From: Bauldia sp.
Lineage (GTDB): Bacteria > Pseudomonadota > Alphaproteobacteria > Rhizobiales > Kaistiaceae
Assembly: GCA_020442095.1 (NCBI GenBank)
Contig: JAGRKY010000164.1
Coordinates: 1-7,646, forward strand
DNA: 7,646 bases
Direction: 5' to 3'
Part shown: positions 6,682-7,646 of the stretch, piece after piece
How the letters are laid out: every line of letters begins with the position of its first letter
Position numbering within the stretch: position 1 is the first letter of the stretch
Notes under the pieces: model-generated
The model's database searches: none
What the model was told of the DNA's origin: nothing
What the model saw: only the letters and a program-made list of their open reading frames with translations
Translations under genes and position numbers: made by a program

Positions 6682-7646
6682 TTGGCGGCACAGGTCTACG
6701 ATCTCGCTGTCATCGGAGGTGGGATTACCGGGTGCTGTGTCGCGCGCGACGCGGCGGGCAGGGGGCTGTCCGTCTTCCTGTGCGAGCAGGGCGACCTGGG
6801 CGGCGCGGGCTCTTCGGCCACGACGAGCCTGGTCGATGGTGGCTTCCGTCACCGTGATCGCTTCGCTCTCGGGGCGCTGAGGGAGGGGCTGCGGGAGCGC
6901 GAGCGCCTCCTGGAGGCGGCCCCCCACATCGTCCGTCCGCTGCGCTTCGTCCTGCCCTTCCGGAAGACGGTGGCGCAAAAGACGCTGTTGCGGGCGGGGT
7001 TCATTGCCCATGATCGCCTGGCGGGGCGGCGCCTGCTCCCTCCGACCCGGCTGCTCGACGGGCACGATCCGGCGATCGAGGGAATCCTCCAGGACGACAT
7101 CGCCGGAGGGGTCGAATATTCCGATTGCCGGGTCGACGTCTCCCGGCTGGTGATCCTTACCGCGAAGGATGCGCGAACGCGCGGCGCCAGCATCAATCCA
7201 AGGCTGCGCTGCGTCATCGCCGAACGCGACGGGAGCGTCTGGCGGCTGTCACTGGAGTCGAGCGTCGGCGACGAGCGCTTCGTGGTCACGGCGCGGACAC
7301 TGGTCAACGCCACCGGGCCCTGGACGGCCGCCGTGCTCAACCATGTCGTCGACGCGGGCCGATCGACCAGGATACGGATGGTCAAGTCAACCCAGATCGT
7401 CCTTCCAAAGCTTTTCGAGCACGATCGCGCCTATGCTTTCCGGACAAGCGACCGGCGCATGATATTCGCCATGCCCTATGCCGGGGACTATACGCTGGTC
7501 GGGTCGGCCGACGAGGATTTCCACGGCGACCCCGAGGATGTCGCCGCCGATATTGCCGAGAGCGCCTATCTCACCACGACGCTGAGCGGATACCTCCGCC
7601 AGCCGGTCTACGAGGACCAGATCGTGTGGAGCCGGGCGGGCGTCCG
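6682..7646 (+). CDS. GlpD-family FAD-dependent dehydrogenase, divergent (3' partial)
   Basis: The frame from TTG 6682 is open to the window end: 321 full codons plus CG, which can only be Arg. The start MAAQVYDLAVIGGGITG... is a dinucleotide-binding fold (GxGxxG at 12-17, Glu35 at the end of the second strand). It aligns along its length with Escherichia coli GlpD as I remember it: RDAAGRGLSV, SSA, VEYSDCRVD, LVNATGPW, DRRMIFAMPY, GDPEDV and QIVWSRAGV(R). True GlpD enzymes oxidise sn-glycerol 3-phosphate at the membrane and pass electrons to quinone. Here the usual KLIHGGLRYLE stretch reads SLVDGGFRHRD (residues 49-59): Arg56 is kept, but the His before GG is Asp52 and the Tyr after Arg is His57. 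The usual KGSH is KSTQ. I therefore call the family with confidence but not the substrate. A related polyol phosphate is an alternative. The C-terminal half lies beyond the window. Confidence 0.87.
   Translation, partial: MAAQVYDLAVIGGGITGCCVARDAAGRGLSVFLCEQGDLGGAGSSATTSLVDGGFRHRDRFALGALREGLRERERLLEAAPHIVRPLRFVLPFRKTVAQKTLLRAGFIAHDRLAGRRLLPPTRLLDGHDPAIEGILQDDIAGGVEYSDCRVDVSRLVILTAKDARTRGASINPRLRCVIAERDGSVWRLSLESSVGDERFVVTARTLVNATGPWTAAVLNHVVDAGRSTRIRMVKSTQIVLPKLFEHDRAYAFRTSDRRMIFAMPYAGDYTLVGSADEDFHGDPEDVAADIAESAYLTTTLSGYLRQPVYEDQIVWSRAGV

Noticed and set aside
5368..7065. Minus-strand open frame of 565 codons opposite the epimerase end, oxidoreductase and GlpD-like start
   Set aside because: Three recognisable families are encoded on the plus strand across it, and the minus-strand product has no domain motif. 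It is a high-GC shadow frame.

Overview
The window is GC-rich (well above 60% by eye), with dense same-strand coding, GTG and TTG starts, and gene families common in Alphaproteobacteria (RTX proteins, CHASE2-adenylate cyclases, sugar epimerase/Gfo-Idh-MocA cassettes). I infer an alphaproteobacterial chromosome, perhaps Hyphomicrobiales or Rhodospirillales; the sequence alone does not fix the taxon. All five genes I accept are on the + strand.

Left part (1-2227): the 3' portion of a large RTX-type, Ca2+-binding, probably type I-secreted protein whose start lies upstream of the window. It holds a 324-bp (108-residue) tandem super-repeat, several blocks of GGxGxDxUx nonapeptides, and two successive C-terminal-like beta-roll modules of different kinds. 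Middle (2363-4576): a complete membrane-bound CHASE2-class III adenylate cyclase starting at GTG, which probably senses an extracytoplasmic cue and makes cAMP. A bulged inverted repeat follows it (4587-4623) and probably separates it from the next unit.

Right part (4679-7646): a metabolic cluster. A sugar phosphate isomerase/epimerase (TIM barrel, 4679-5488) is followed after 17 bp by a Gfo/Idh/MocA NAD(P)-dependent oxidoreductase (5506-6495). After a 186-bp gap comes the 5' part of a GlpD-family FAD-dependent dehydrogenase (6682 to the window end), read from a TTG start. Together they suggest catabolism of a sugar, polyol or cyclitol. The GlpD homologue lacks several residues that are nearly invariant in true glycerol-3-phosphate dehydrogenases, so its substrate may differ.

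I see no tRNA, rRNA, CRISPR array, insertion sequence or phage gene. The most unusual points are the RTX protein's double C-terminal architecture and the divergent GlpD-like protein. I found no clear evidence of a wholly new biological system.
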